Source: Pseudomonas tolaasii NCPPB 2192 (GTDB taxonomy: Bacteria > Pseudomonadota > Gammaproteobacteria > Pseudomonadales > Pseudomonadaceae). From it: 64,000 nt of DNA. The position numbers were made by a program, and so were the translations under genes. The first letter of the stretch is position 1, and each line of letters starts with the position of its first letter. Positions 33,870-42,664 of this stretch are shown here, in pieces. The stretch is taken from assembly GCF_002813445.1 (NCBI RefSeq), contig NZ_PHHD01000001.1, positions 5,518,001 through 5,582,000 of the forward strand, given 5' to 3'. The notes beneath the pieces were generated by a model. It had not been told where the DNA came from, ran no database searches, and saw only the letters and a list, made by a program, of their open reading frames with translations.

Positions 33870-35238
33870 GGGTTGGCGCTCTTCCAGCAGCCGCCTGCTG
33901 GCACTGTACAGTTCGCTGTTCGTGGCCTGGAGCTGCATCCTCATGGGGGTGCTCTATTACGAGGTGTCAGGGTACCTGGGCGACCTGTCGCGCCATTCCC
34001 TGATGCAGCGCCAGCACCTGTTCCAGCGCTTTGACGGCGAAGAGCTGGTGGAAGCCTTGACGACCAGCATGACCTTCGACATGAAGGGCGTGGACGCTTA
34101 CGGTTTGTTCGACGAGCAATTTCGCCCGTTGAGCGGGCCGATCCGTGCCGTGCCGCCGGACCTGCCGCTGGACGGCAAGATCCACGCATTGGTCAACTGC
34201 GTCGACTCCGACGACCCCAAACTCCCCAAAGACAGCTGCGACGCCGTGGCCACCCACACCGAAGACGGCCGCTGGCTGGTACTGGTGCGCGCCAACGGTT
34301 CGCTGTTTGGCGTGACGCGGATCATCTGGCATGCCTTGTTGTGGGCGTTGTCCCTGACGATTATCCCGGGCGCCGCCGGCTGGCATCTGTTGCGCCGCCG
34401 CCCGTTGCGGCGGATTCGCGGAATCCAGGCCAGCGCCGAAGCCATCGTCGCCGGCGACTTGACCCATCGCTTGCCGCTGTCCAACCGGCGTGACGAGCTG
34501 GACATGCTGGCGGCCATCGTCAACGCCATGCTCGACCGCATCGAGAAGCTCATGAACGAGGTCAAGGGCGTGTGTGACAACATCGCCCACGACCTGCGCA
34601 CCCCGCTCACGCGCTTGCGTGCCCAGCTTTACCGTATCAAACAGCAGGCCGAAGAAGACTCGGCCCACGCGGTAAAACTGGACGATGCCATTGCTGAAAC
34701 CGACACCTTGATGGCGCGCTTTCGCGGGTTGTTGCGGATTTCGGAGCTGGAAGACCACCAGCGTCGTTCGGGCTTTTTGGTGATGGACCCGCTGCCGCTG
34801 TTGCGCGAACTGCATGACTTCTACCTGCCGCTGGCCGAAGAAGGCGAGTTGCAGTTGCTGCTGGAAGTGCCGGAATCGCTGCCGTGGATCACCGGAGACC
34901 GGGCGCTGTTGTTCGAAGCCTTGGCCAACCTGCTGAGCAACTCGATCAAGTTCTCCCCACCGGGCGGTGAAGTGATTCTGCGCGCAGTGAATGACGCCGG
35001 CAGCACGCGCATCGAAGTGCACGACTCGGGGCCGGGCATTCCCACGGCCGAACGGGACGCCGTGTTCCAGCGCTTTTACCGCGTGGATGAAAACGACCAG
35101 CAAGGCGGGTTCGGGTTGGGCCTGTCGATTGTGGCCGCGATTATCAACTTGCACGGGTTCAAGCTGGAGGTGGGCAGCAGTCAGAGAGGCGGAGCGTGTC
35201 TGGTGCTGGAGTGCCGGCAGCAGTTGATGCCTGAATAA
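33847..35238 (+). CDS. Sensor histidine kinase partner of the OmpR-type regulator
   Basis: This 463-residue inner-membrane kinase has one membrane helix at ~18-40 and a second at ~160-182, enclosing a ~120-residue periplasmic domain. It continues with HAMP (LRRIRGIQASAEAIVAGDLT), HisKA with phospho-histidine H248 in NIAHDLRTPLTRLRAQL, and an HATPase domain (NLLSNSIKFSPPGG, DSGPGIP, FGLGLSIVAAIINLHG). The periplasmic part contains two cysteines (NCVDSDDPKLPKDSCDAV) that may form a disulfide. It contains no Met- or His-rich metal motif. Its start codon lies inside the regulator gene, so the two are translated together. Confidence 0.88.
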   Translation: MSLLNPSKGWRSSSSRLLALYSSLFVAWSCILMGVLYYEVSGYLGDLSRHSLMQRQHLFQRFDGEELVEALTTSMTFDMKGVDAYGLFDEQFRPLSGPIRAVPPDLPLDGKIHALVNCVDSDDPKLPKDSCDAVATHTEDGRWLVLVRANGSLFGVTRIIWHALLWALSLTIIPGAAGWHLLRRRPLRRIRGIQASAEAIVAGDLTHRLPLSNRRDELDMLAAIVNAMLDRIEKLMNEVKGVCDNIAHDLRTPLTRLRAQLYRIKQQAEEDSAHAVKLDDAIAETDTLMARFRGLLRISELEDHQRRSGFLVMDPLPLLRELHDFYLPLAEEGELQLLLEVPESLPWITGDRALLFEALANLLSNSIKFSPPGGEVILRAVNDAGSTRIEVHDSGPGIPTAERDAVFQRFYRVDENDQQGGFGLGLSIVAAIINLHGFKLEVGSSQRGGACLVLECRQQLMPE

Positions 35239-35257
35239 CCCCGACACCACAAAACCC

Positions 35258-35347
35258 TGTGGGAGCTGGCTTGCCTGCGATAGCGGCAGCCCAGGCAATA
35301 AATAGTTTGCCTGACACACCGCCATCGCAGGCAAGCCAGCTCCCACA
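35258..35347. repeat. Paired REP element
   Basis: TGTGGGAGCTGGCTTGCCTG and its inverted partner bound a ~90-base element between the convergent kinase and SRPBCC genes. Confidence 0.85.
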
Positions 35348-35364
35348 TGAGTTTGCGGTGGCTG

Positions 35365-35775
35365 TTAGAAGTTGGCGCGCAGCGCCTCAAGCCCGCCGCT
35401 GTAAACGCCGGCGAACAATTCCTCCACCGCCGCCTCCGTGGTTCCCGCCGCCGGGGTAAACACACCGGACCAGGTCACTTTGGCCGACGCATCGCCCAAG
35501 GCCTCAACCTGCAATGTCGCCAGGTAAGCACTTACCGGAAACGGCGACTGCTCGATGGTGTAGCTGTAAGTGCGGGCCACATTGTCATAGGTCTGCAAAC
35601 GCTCTACGATCACGCCGCCTTCCGCCGTTTCCAGGTGACGCAAGCGCCCGCCCTCGCCCGGCTCGCTCTTGACGATAAACGGCAGCCAGTCCGGCAGCGT
35701 GTTGAAGCCGCCGACCAATTGCCATACCTGATCCGCCGACACCGGAATTTCAATCACCGAAGATGCTGTTGCCAC
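35365..35775 (-). CDS. SRPBCC (START-like) family protein
   Basis: This 136-residue protein has the polyketide-cyclase/START fold pattern: ASSVIEIPVSADQVWQLVGG at the start, FNTLPDWLPFIVKSEPGEGG, YSYTIEQSPFPVSAYLATLQ and a long C-terminal helix (AAVEELFAGVYSGGLEAL). The fold makes a hydrophobic cavity for small ligands. The GTG at 35775 is preferred since GGGAG lies eight bases before it. The TTG further upstream has no ribosome site. It is the last gene of the AKR-SDR-SRPBCC operon, 29 bases after the SDR stop. Confidence 0.8.
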   Translation of the reverse strand: MATASSVIEIPVSADQVWQLVGGFNTLPDWLPFIVKSEPGEGGRLRHLETAEGGVIVERLQTYDNVARTYSYTIEQSPFPVSAYLATLQVEALGDASAKVTWSGVFTPAAGTTEAAVEELFAGVYSGGLEALRANF

Positions 35776-35804
35776 AATCAATACTCCCAATAAAGAAAAA
35801 TGAT

Positions 35805-36602
35805 TCAGATCGCCATGCTGTCGACAACACCACCGTCGACCCGCAACGCGGCACCCGTGGTTGCAGACGACAGCGGTGAGGCAATGTACGCCACCAGGTT
35901 CGCCACTTCATCCACATTGGCCGCCCGCTGGATGATTGAGGTAGGCCGCGCATTGCGCACAAACACATCCGCCTCGTCCCGCGCGCTGCGCCCGGATTTG
36001 GCCGTGGCGTCCGCCAGCATCTGCTCCAGGCCGTCGGTAAAGGTCGGCCCCGGCAGCACGGCGTTCACCGTTACGCCAGTGCCCGCCAAACGCTTGGCCA
36101 GGCCGTGGGACACCGCCAGGTTGGCGCTTTTGGTCACGCCGTAGTTGATCATGTCGGCCGGGGTTGCCACGCCGGATTCCGATGACAGGAAAATCACCCG
36201 CCCCCAGCCCTGCTCGACCATGCCCGGCACATAGTGCCGCGCCAGACGCACACCGGAGATCACATTGACCTCGTAGAAGCGCGTCCACTCGCTGTCGGGC
36301 GCATCGAAGAAATCCACATCGTTGAAGATGCCCAGGTTGTTGACCAGGATGTCGGCGCGCGGTTCGGCGGCGAACAGTTTTTCTGCGCCTTCGGCGGTGC
36401 CGAGGTCAGCCACCAGCCCACGCAAATCCGCACCCGGCACGGCCTGGCGAATGCTCGCCAGCGCGTCGTCGACCTTGCCCGCTTCACGCCCGATCACCAC
36501 CACGGTGGCGCCGGACTGCGCCAGGGCCAGGCTGATGCCCAGGCCGATCCCGGCGGTGCTGCCGCTGACGATGGCTGTTTTGCCGCTTACATCGATTTTC
36601 AT
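35805..36602 (-). CDS. SDR-family oxidoreductase
   Basis: The 265-residue short-chain dehydrogenase has the cofactor motif SGSTAGIGLGISLALAQSGA, the NNLG motif (ADILVNNLGIFND), and catalytic Ser in FLSSESGVA with YGVTK (Tyr-x-x-x-Lys). An Arg in VVVIGREAGKVDDA after strand 2 suggests NADP preference. AGGAG precedes the ATG. It lies 17 bases after the aldo-keto reductase gene in the same operon. The substrate is unknown. Confidence 0.88.
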   Translation of the reverse strand: MKIDVSGKTAIVSGSTAGIGLGISLALAQSGATVVVIGREAGKVDDALASIRQAVPGADLRGLVADLGTAEGAEKLFAAEPRADILVNNLGIFNDVDFFDAPDSEWTRFYEVNVISGVRLARHYVPGMVEQGWGRVIFLSSESGVATPADMINYGVTKSANLAVSHGLAKRLAGTGVTVNAVLPGPTFTDGLEQMLADATAKSGRSARDEADVFVRNARPTSIIQRAANVDEVANLVAYIASPLSSATTGAALRVDGGVVDSMAI

Positions 36603-36619
36603 AAGGTGAACTCCTGAAG

Positions 36620-37624
36620 TTAAAGCGGCAGTGGCGCGCGGGCCGAAATCAAACGGGCATCGCGCAGGGCCTGCCAGAAGGCTGCCGGAATCTTCTCTGA
36701 CAACGCCGCGACGTCTTCGGCAATGCGCCCCGGACGACTGGCACCGGGAATCACCGCCGCCACCGCCGGATGAGCCAGGGAGAATTGCAGGGCGGCGGCT
36801 TTGATGCTGACGCCAAACGCTTGGGCAATCGCTTTGATCTGCTCGACCTTGTTGATGATCGCCGGGCTGGCCTTCTGGTATTCGAAGTGTGCGCCACCGG
36901 CGAGGATGCCCGAGCTGTAAGGGCCGCCGACAACAATCTCAACCTTCTGCGCAGCGGCGGCGTCCATCAGGCGTTGCAGGGCGCGGTCGTGGTCCAGCAG
37001 CGTGTAGCGGCCCGCCAGCAGAAAGCCGTCCGGCTGGGCTTCGGTCAAGTCCAGGGTCAATTCGCAGGGTTCAACGCGGTTCACACCCAGGCCCCAGGCC
37101 TTGATCACGCCTTCTTCACGCAAGCGGGTCAGCACTTTGAATGCGCCGGTGCGGGCCTGGTTGAAGTAGTCCAGCCATTGGTCGCCGTAGAAGTCCTGGG
37201 CGATGTCGTGAATCCACACGATGTCCAGGCGGTCGGTTTGCAGGCGTTCCAGGCTGTCTTCGATGGAACGCAGGGTGGCGTCGGCACTGTAGTCGTTGAG
37301 CATCTTGTTGGGGCGGCCGTGTTCGAACACGCCGCTTTTTTCGCCGAGGTCACGGGCGCTTTCTTCGACTTCGTCGAGGATCACCCGGCCAACTTTGGTG
37401 CTGAGCACGAAGTCATCGCGGTTGTACTGCGAGAGCACCTGGCCCAGGCGAATTTCGGAAAGCCCCGAGCCGTAGAACGGTGCGGTGTCGAAGTAGCGCA
37501 CGCCGGCGTTCCAGGCGGCTTCTACGGTGGCCTGCGCTTCTTCTTCAGGAATGGCGCGGAACATGTTGCCCAGTGGCGCGGTGCCGAAGCCAAGTTGGCC
37601 AGGGAGTTTGTCTTTCAAGCTCAT
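36620..37624 (-). CDS. Aldo-keto reductase (D-threo-aldose 1-dehydrogenase / pyridoxal dehydrogenase-like)
   Basis: The 334-residue TIM-barrel reductase has the AKR active-site aspartate and tyrosine in YFDTAPFYGSGLSEIRLGQV, the lysine in FVLSTKVGRVI and the histidine in DIVWIHDIAQDF. The C-terminal NADP loop is AAVIPGASRPGRIAEDVAAL. GVNRVEPCELTLDL fits the subgroup acting on L-fucose, D-threo-aldoses or pyridoxal. It is the first gene of a three-gene operon divergent from a LysR regulator. The substrate cannot be fixed from sequence. Confidence 0.85.
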   Translation of the reverse strand: MSLKDKLPGQLGFGTAPLGNMFRAIPEEEAQATVEAAWNAGVRYFDTAPFYGSGLSEIRLGQVLSQYNRDDFVLSTKVGRVILDEVEESARDLGEKSGVFEHGRPNKMLNDYSADATLRSIEDSLERLQTDRLDIVWIHDIAQDFYGDQWLDYFNQARTGAFKVLTRLREEGVIKAWGLGVNRVEPCELTLDLTEAQPDGFLLAGRYTLLDHDRALQRLMDAAAAQKVEIVVGGPYSSGILAGGAHFEYQKASPAIINKVEQIKAIAQAFGVSIKAAALQFSLAHPAVAAVIPGASRPGRIAEDVAALSEKIPAAFWQALRDARLISARAPLPL

Positions 37625-37737
37625 GGTGGATCCTCAAATGCGTGAAGGGTCGCGGTGACCGTTGAGCAGATCCTAGATTGCAGAGATCGGACCGTCCAAG
37701 ACATACTGCGACCAACTTGAGTCCCTTGAGGTCTAAC

Positions 37738-38631
37738 ATGATCGACTTGCGCCAATTGCGCTACTTCGAAGTCGTCGCCGAAGAAGAACACGTCGGCCGC
37801 GCTGCCGAGCGCCTGCACATTTCCCAATCGCCCCTGAGCCGACAGATCGCCCAGCTCGAAGAGCGCCTGGGGCTGACGCTGTTCGAGCGCAGCCAGCAAC
37901 GTATCCGCCTGACCCGCGACGGCCAGACCTTCCTGGCTGAAACCAAGGCGCTGCTGACCCACGCCAGCCGTCTGGAATCACTCGGCAAGCGCCTGGGCCG
38001 CGGTGAGGAAGGCGGTTTGTGTATCGGCTATATCGAAAACGCCATGCACGCCGGTGTGCTGCCCAATGCCTTGCGCGTGCTGAGGGACGACCGGCCCACC
38101 GTGCATATCAAGCTGTACAACCTGCCGTCTCTGGAACAGCTTGAAGGCTTGCGCCAGCGCAGCCTGGACATCGCGCTGGTCGGCGAACCGCCGGCCGCTG
38201 ACGACCCGGACCTCACCGCCTTGCAAGTGCTGGACGACCCGATGCTGCTGGCGCTGCCCGAGCAGCATCCACTGGCTCGCCAGCGCGAGTTGCTGCCCGA
38301 AGATCTGGCCGAACAGGAGTGGATCGGCGTGCAGCGCAAACCCGGCGCCAACCCCGCCGATGACTTTGTGGCGGCCTGCATTCGTGCCGGCTTCACCCCG
38401 CAAATCCCCATGGAAGCCAGCGAACCGTTTACCGCCCTGGGGCTGGTTGCGTCGGGGCTGGGCGTGGCCATGGTGCAAAAGGGCCTGAGCCGCAATGCGC
38501 CGCCGGGCGTGGTGTTGCGCGAATTGCCGTGGCTGACCTACACCACCCCGCTGTGGGCGGCGTGGCACCGGATCAACCTGCGGCCCCTGGTAGAAACCTT
38601 TCGTAAGGTGCTCACCGAACCCAGTGCCTGA
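37738..38631 (+). CDS. LysR-family transcriptional regulator
   Basis: The 297-residue protein starts with the classic LysR winged helix (MIDLRQLRYFEVVAEEEHVG, AAERLHISQSPLSRQIAQLE). A periplasmic-binding-like effector domain follows (residues ~90-295). The start at 37738 has GAGG about eight bases upstream. It is divergent from the AKR gene with a 113-base gap, so it probably controls the AKR-SDR-SRPBCC operon. Confidence 0.88.
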   Translation: MIDLRQLRYFEVVAEEEHVGRAAERLHISQSPLSRQIAQLEERLGLTLFERSQQRIRLTRDGQTFLAETKALLTHASRLESLGKRLGRGEEGGLCIGYIENAMHAGVLPNALRVLRDDRPTVHIKLYNLPSLEQLEGLRQRSLDIALVGEPPAADDPDLTALQVLDDPMLLALPEQHPLARQRELLPEDLAEQEWIGVQRKPGANPADDFVAACIRAGFTPQIPMEASEPFTALGLVASGLGVAMVQKGLSRNAPPGVVLRELPWLTYTTPLWAAWHRINLRPLVETFRKVLTEPSA

Positions 38632-38643
38632 CAAAGATCAAAC

Positions 38644-38732
38644 TGTGGGAGCGGGCTTGCCCGCGATGGGGCTCACTCAGTCACCATTGAAGTCACAGAC
38701 ATACCGCTATCGCGGGCAAGCCCGCTCCCACA
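38644..38732. repeat. Paired REP element (GCGGGC type)
   Basis: TGTGGGAGCGGGCTTGCCCG and CGGGCAAGCCCGCTCCCACA are inverted copies ~89 bases end to end, between the convergent LysR and PuuB-like genes. Confidence 0.85.
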
Positions 38733-38765
38733 TTTGACGGTGTTACATCAGTTAAGTCGTGTCGG

Positions 38766-40058
38766 CTAAATCAGCTCCCGCAGCCGATACCACAACATCC
38801 CCAGCGCCAGCAGCGGCGAGCGCAGGGCCTTGCCACCCGGAAAGGTCATATGCGGCACCTGGCTGAAGATATCCAGCCCGGTGCTTTGACCTGCGTGAAT
38901 GCCTTCGGCCAAGAGCTTTGCACACCAATGCGTCACGTTGAGCCCATGCCCGGAATACCCTTGGGCGTAGAACACGTTCGGGTACTGCTTCAACCGGCCA
39001 ACCTGAGGAAAACGATTGGCGGTGATGCCAATCTTGCCGCCCCATTGAAATTCGATGGCGGTATCGGCCAATTGCGGGAAGACTTTGAGCATTTTCGGCT
39101 GCATATAGGCGGCGATATCCACCGGATCGCGCCCTGAATAATGGCACGCGCCGCCGAACAGCAAGCGACGGTCAGCAGACAGCCTGTAGTAATCCAGCCC
39201 GACTTTCTGGTCACACAGCGCCAGGTTCTGCGGGATCAGTTGGTTGGCCACCGCCTCGGACAGAGGCTCGGTGGCAATGATGTAGCTGCCCGCGGGCAGC
39301 ACCTTGCCGCTCAGACGCGGCTCCAGTTCTTCAAGGTGCGCGTTGCACGCCAGCACCAGGTTGGCGGCGCGTACCGTACCCCCGGCGCAGCGCACTTTTA
39401 CCGTCTCGCCGTGAATCAACTCCAGCACTTCGGTCTGCTCGAAAATCTGCACGCCGAGGGACTCGGCCACCTGTGCCTCGCCCAGCACCAGGTTCAACGG
39501 GTGCAGGTGCCCGGAGCCCATGTCCACCAGGCCGCCGGCATAGGCTGTGGAGCCGACCACCTGACGCATGTCCTGCGGCCCGACCAGCCGGGTTTCATGG
39601 GCATAGCCCAGGGCGGCCAGATGCTCCTGCTCGCCCTTGAACGCGGCGAATTGCGCAGGCGTATTGGCCAGCTCGCAAAAGCCCCAGCGCAAATCACAGT
39701 CAATGCCGTGTTCGCGAATCCGCTCGCCCACCAGCGCCACCGACTCGATCCCGGCCCGCTCCAAATAACGCACACCCTCCTCGCCCACGTATTTGGCAAA
39801 GCCCGACACGTCGTGGCCGATGCCACGAATCAGTTGCCCGCCGTTGCGCCCGCTGGCGCCCCAGCCGATGCGCCGGGCCTCCAGCAGGATCACCGAGAGC
39901 CCGCGCCGGGCCAGCTCAATGGCGGTGTTCACACCGGTAAACCCGCCGCCGATCACACACACATCGGCGGTCAGGTCGGCGCCCAATGGCGGGCGCTCCG
40001 GCATGGCATGGGCCGTGGCCCGGTAATAGGACCGGGCGTGGTCAGTCGACTGCCTCAT
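38766..40058 (-). CDS. FAD-dependent gamma-glutamylputrescine oxidoreductase-type enzyme (PuuB/PauB)
   Basis: The 430-residue DAO-fold flavoenzyme has an N-terminal FAD motif (VCVIGGGFTGVNTAIELARR, glutamate ending strand 2 in ILLEARR). The GWGASGRNGGQLIRG motif is characteristic of PuuB-like oxidases. The C-terminus carries FAD-contacting GYSGHGLNVTHWCAK. These enzymes oxidise gamma-glutamylated putrescine or other polyamines, releasing aldehyde and ammonia. It overlaps the polyamine-binding protein gene by four bases. With the glutamylpolyamine synthetase upstream, it forms the second step of the pau/puu route. Confidence 0.85.
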   Translation of the reverse strand: MRQSTDHARSYYRATAHAMPERPPLGADLTADVCVIGGGFTGVNTAIELARRGLSVILLEARRIGWGASGRNGGQLIRGIGHDVSGFAKYVGEEGVRYLERAGIESVALVGERIREHGIDCDLRWGFCELANTPAQFAAFKGEQEHLAALGYAHETRLVGPQDMRQVVGSTAYAGGLVDMGSGHLHPLNLVLGEAQVAESLGVQIFEQTEVLELIHGETVKVRCAGGTVRAANLVLACNAHLEELEPRLSGKVLPAGSYIIATEPLSEAVANQLIPQNLALCDQKVGLDYYRLSADRRLLFGGACHYSGRDPVDIAAYMQPKMLKVFPQLADTAIEFQWGGKIGITANRFPQVGRLKQYPNVFYAQGYSGHGLNVTHWCAKLLAEGIHAGQSTGLDIFSQVPHMTFPGGKALRSPLLALGMLWYRLRELI

Positions 40059-41143
40059 TTGTTGGTCTTCACTTTGCTCCAGGCGCGGGTCATCAAGCGC
40101 ATGGTCGCCGGGGTCGGCGTGGTGGAAATGTAGAGTTTGTCGAGCACTTCCTGGGACGGGTACACCTCAGGGTTGTTCACCAGCTCCGGGGCCATGAACG
40201 GCTTGGCTGCCGGGTTGGCGTTGGCATAACCCACCGAGGCGCTGACCTTGGCGATCACCTCGGGGTCGAGCAGGTAGTTGATAAAGGCGTGGGCTTCTTT
40301 CGGATTGCTCGCGTCGGCGGGAATCGCCAGCAAGTCGAACCACAGGTTCGAACCTTCCTTGGGAATCGAGTAGGCGATGTTCACGCCATTCTTGGCCTCT
40401 TTGGCGCGGTTGGCCGCCTGGAACACGTCGCCGGAATAGCCGAACGCCACGCAGATATCGCCATTGGCCAGGTCCGAAATGTACTTGGAGGAATGGAAAT
40501 AGGTGATATACGGGCGCAGCGTCAGCAGCTTGGCTTCGGCCTGTTTGTAGTCCTCGGGGTTCTCGCTGCGCGGGTCCTTGCCCATGTAGTTGAGGATCGC
40601 CGGGAACAGCTCATCCGCCGAGTCGAGGAAGGCCACGCCGCACTGGTTGAGCTTCTTGATGTTCTCGGGTTCGAACAGCACCGCCCACGAGTCGATATGG
40701 TCGATGCCCAGCACCTGCTTGACCTTGTCGACGTTGTAGCCGATGCCATTGGTGCCCCACAGGTACGGCACCGAGTGCGCGTTGCCCGGGTCGTTTTTCT
40801 CCAGCAGCTTGAGCAGCTTGGGGTCGAGGTTCTTGAAGTTGGGCAACTGCGAACGGTCGAGCTTGAGAAACGCGCCGGCCTTCACCTGGCGCGCCAGAAA
40901 GTGGTTGGACGGCACCACCACGTCATAACCGGTGCGCCCCGCGAGCAGCTTGCCCTCCAGGGTTTCGTTGGAGTCGAACACGTCATAGATCACTTTGATC
41001 CCGGTCTTGGCCTGGAAGTCGGCCAGGGTAGTCTCGCCGATATAGTCGGTCCAGTTATAGACGCTGACCGTCTGGGCGGCCTGGCCGGTAGCGCTGAACG
41101 CCGCGACAAGAGCCAGCGGGAGAAGCTTTTTCACAAGACGCAT
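40055..41143 (-). CDS. Polyamine ABC transporter periplasmic binding protein (PotF/SpuD type)
   Basis: This 362-residue binding protein has a Sec signal (MRLVKKLLPLALVAAFSATG, cleavage near QAA). It matches PotF/SpuD by SVYNWTDYIGETTLADFQAK, GIKVIYDVFDSNETLEGKLL and GYDVVVPSNHFLARQ, then LWGTNGIGYNVDKV and FGYSGDVFQAANRAKE. These line the putrescine/spermidine pocket in the family. It sits between the synthetase (23-base gap) and the oxidase (4-base overlap). No cognate ATPase or permease is adjacent, so it must share a transporter encoded elsewhere. Confidence 0.87.
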   Translation of the reverse strand: MRLVKKLLPLALVAAFSATGQAAQTVSVYNWTDYIGETTLADFQAKTGIKVIYDVFDSNETLEGKLLAGRTGYDVVVPSNHFLARQVKAGAFLKLDRSQLPNFKNLDPKLLKLLEKNDPGNAHSVPYLWGTNGIGYNVDKVKQVLGIDHIDSWAVLFEPENIKKLNQCGVAFLDSADELFPAILNYMGKDPRSENPEDYKQAEAKLLTLRPYITYFHSSKYISDLANGDICVAFGYSGDVFQAANRAKEAKNGVNIAYSIPKEGSNLWFDLLAIPADASNPKEAHAFINYLLDPEVIAKVSASVGYANANPAAKPFMAPELVNNPEVYPSQEVLDKLYISTTPTPATMRLMTRAWSKVKTNK

Positions 41144-41166
41144 ATCGACACCCCTTTATTGGTTTT

Positions 41167-42525
41167 TTAGACGCTCAACAGCAGGAACTCACGCTCCCAG
41201 GAACTGATCACCCGCTTGAAATTCTCATGCTCGGCGCGTTTGACCGCGACGTAGCCGCGCACGAACTTGTCGCCCAGGTACTGTTTGACCGTGTCGCAAT
41301 CCTCCATGCGCGCCAGCGCGTCTTCGAGGGTGAACGGCAAACGCAGGTTGCGGCGCTCGTAAGCGCGGCCTTCCACCGGCGCGCTGGGTTCGATTTGCTC
41401 GACCATGCCCAGGTAGCCACACAACAGGCTAGCGGCAATCGCCAGATAGGGATTGGCGTCGGCGCCGGGCAGGCGGTTTTCCACGCGCATGGCTTCCGGG
41501 CTGGAGGTGGGCACGCGCAGGCCGACGGTGCGATTTTCTTCGCCCCACTCCACGTTGACCGGCGCCGAGGTGTCCGGCAGGAAGCGGCGGAACGAGTTCA
41601 CGTTGGGCGCAAACATCGGAAGCAGCTTGGGGATGTACTTCTGCAGGCCGCCGATGTGGTGCAAAAACAGTTGGCTCTTGTTGCCGTCGGCGTCGACGAA
41701 CACCGGCTTGCCGGTGGCGATGTCCACCACGCTCTGGTGCAGGTGCATGGCGCTGCCCGGCTCGTCGGCCACCGGTTTGGCCATGAAGGTCGCGGCTACG
41801 TTGTGCTTGAGCGCGGCCTCGCGCAGGGTACGTTTGAACACGGTGATCTGGTCGGCGAGGTCGAGGGCATCACCGTGGCGGAAGTTGATTTCCATCTGCG
41901 CCGGGCCGTCTTCGTGGATCAGCGTGTCGAGGTCCAGGCCCTGCAGTTCGCACCAGTCGTAGACGTCTTCGAACAGTGGGTCGAATTCGTTGGCGGCATC
42001 GATGGAAAACGACTGGCGACCGGTTTCGGCACGGCCCGACCGGCCCACCGGGGTTTTCAGCGGCAGGTCCGGGTCTTCGCAGCGCTGGGTCAGGTAGAAC
42101 TCCATTTCCGGCGCGACAATCGGCTGCCAGCCCTTGTCGGTGTAGAGCTGCAGGACTTTTTTCAGCACGTTGCGCGGCGACAGCTCGATGGGGTTGCCCT
42201 GCTTGTCGAAGGTGTCGTGGATCACAATCGCAGTGGGTTCGATGGCCCAGGGCACCACATAGGTGGCGTTGGACACCGGACGGCAAATCATGTCGATGTC
42301 GGCCGGGTCCAGCAGGTCGTAGTAGATATCGTCGTCGACAAAGTCCCCGGTCACCGTTTGCAGCAGCACACTTTCCGGCAGGCGCATGCCTCGCTCATGC
42401 AGGAACTTGTTGGTGGGCGCAATCTTGCCGCGTGCGATGCCAGTCAAATCACTGATCACGCATTCGACTTCGGTAATCTTGTGTTCTTTCAGCCAGGCGG
42501 ACAGCTGATCGAAGGGGGCGTTCAT
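41167..42525 (-). CDS. Gamma-glutamylpolyamine synthetase (glutamine-synthetase fold, PauA/PuuA type)
   Basis: The 452-residue enzyme belongs to the GS-like group that ligates glutamate to polyamines. Motifs are VECVISDLTGIARGKIAPTN at the N-terminus, IVAPEMEFYLTQ (metal-binding glutamate), DGPAQMEINFRHGDAL, ATFMAKPVADEPGSAMHLHQ (ATP/ammonia region) and VEWGEENRTVGLRVP. The start MNAPFDQL at 42525 follows ACGAGG. A longer frame exists to 42552. It is the first gene of an operon with a polyamine-binding protein and PuuB-like oxidase, so the pathway context is polyamine use as carbon/nitrogen source. Confidence 0.88.
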   Translation of the reverse strand: MNAPFDQLSAWLKEHKITEVECVISDLTGIARGKIAPTNKFLHERGMRLPESVLLQTVTGDFVDDDIYYDLLDPADIDMICRPVSNATYVVPWAIEPTAIVIHDTFDKQGNPIELSPRNVLKKVLQLYTDKGWQPIVAPEMEFYLTQRCEDPDLPLKTPVGRSGRAETGRQSFSIDAANEFDPLFEDVYDWCELQGLDLDTLIHEDGPAQMEINFRHGDALDLADQITVFKRTLREAALKHNVAATFMAKPVADEPGSAMHLHQSVVDIATGKPVFVDADGNKSQLFLHHIGGLQKYIPKLLPMFAPNVNSFRRFLPDTSAPVNVEWGEENRTVGLRVPTSSPEAMRVENRLPGADANPYLAIAASLLCGYLGMVEQIEPSAPVEGRAYERRNLRLPFTLEDALARMEDCDTVKQYLGDKFVRGYVAVKRAEHENFKRVISSWEREFLLLSV

Positions 42526-42664
42526 AAGGACCTCGTCATGGGTTGGGTGCATGCGCCGGCTTGTACTCCCGGCGCATTGAGGTCTATCTTGGGCCAGCCT
42601 TCAAACGGCATCTATCCACTTTGCACGCCCCACAACGCACCAATAGAGTGCGCACGGATCACCC

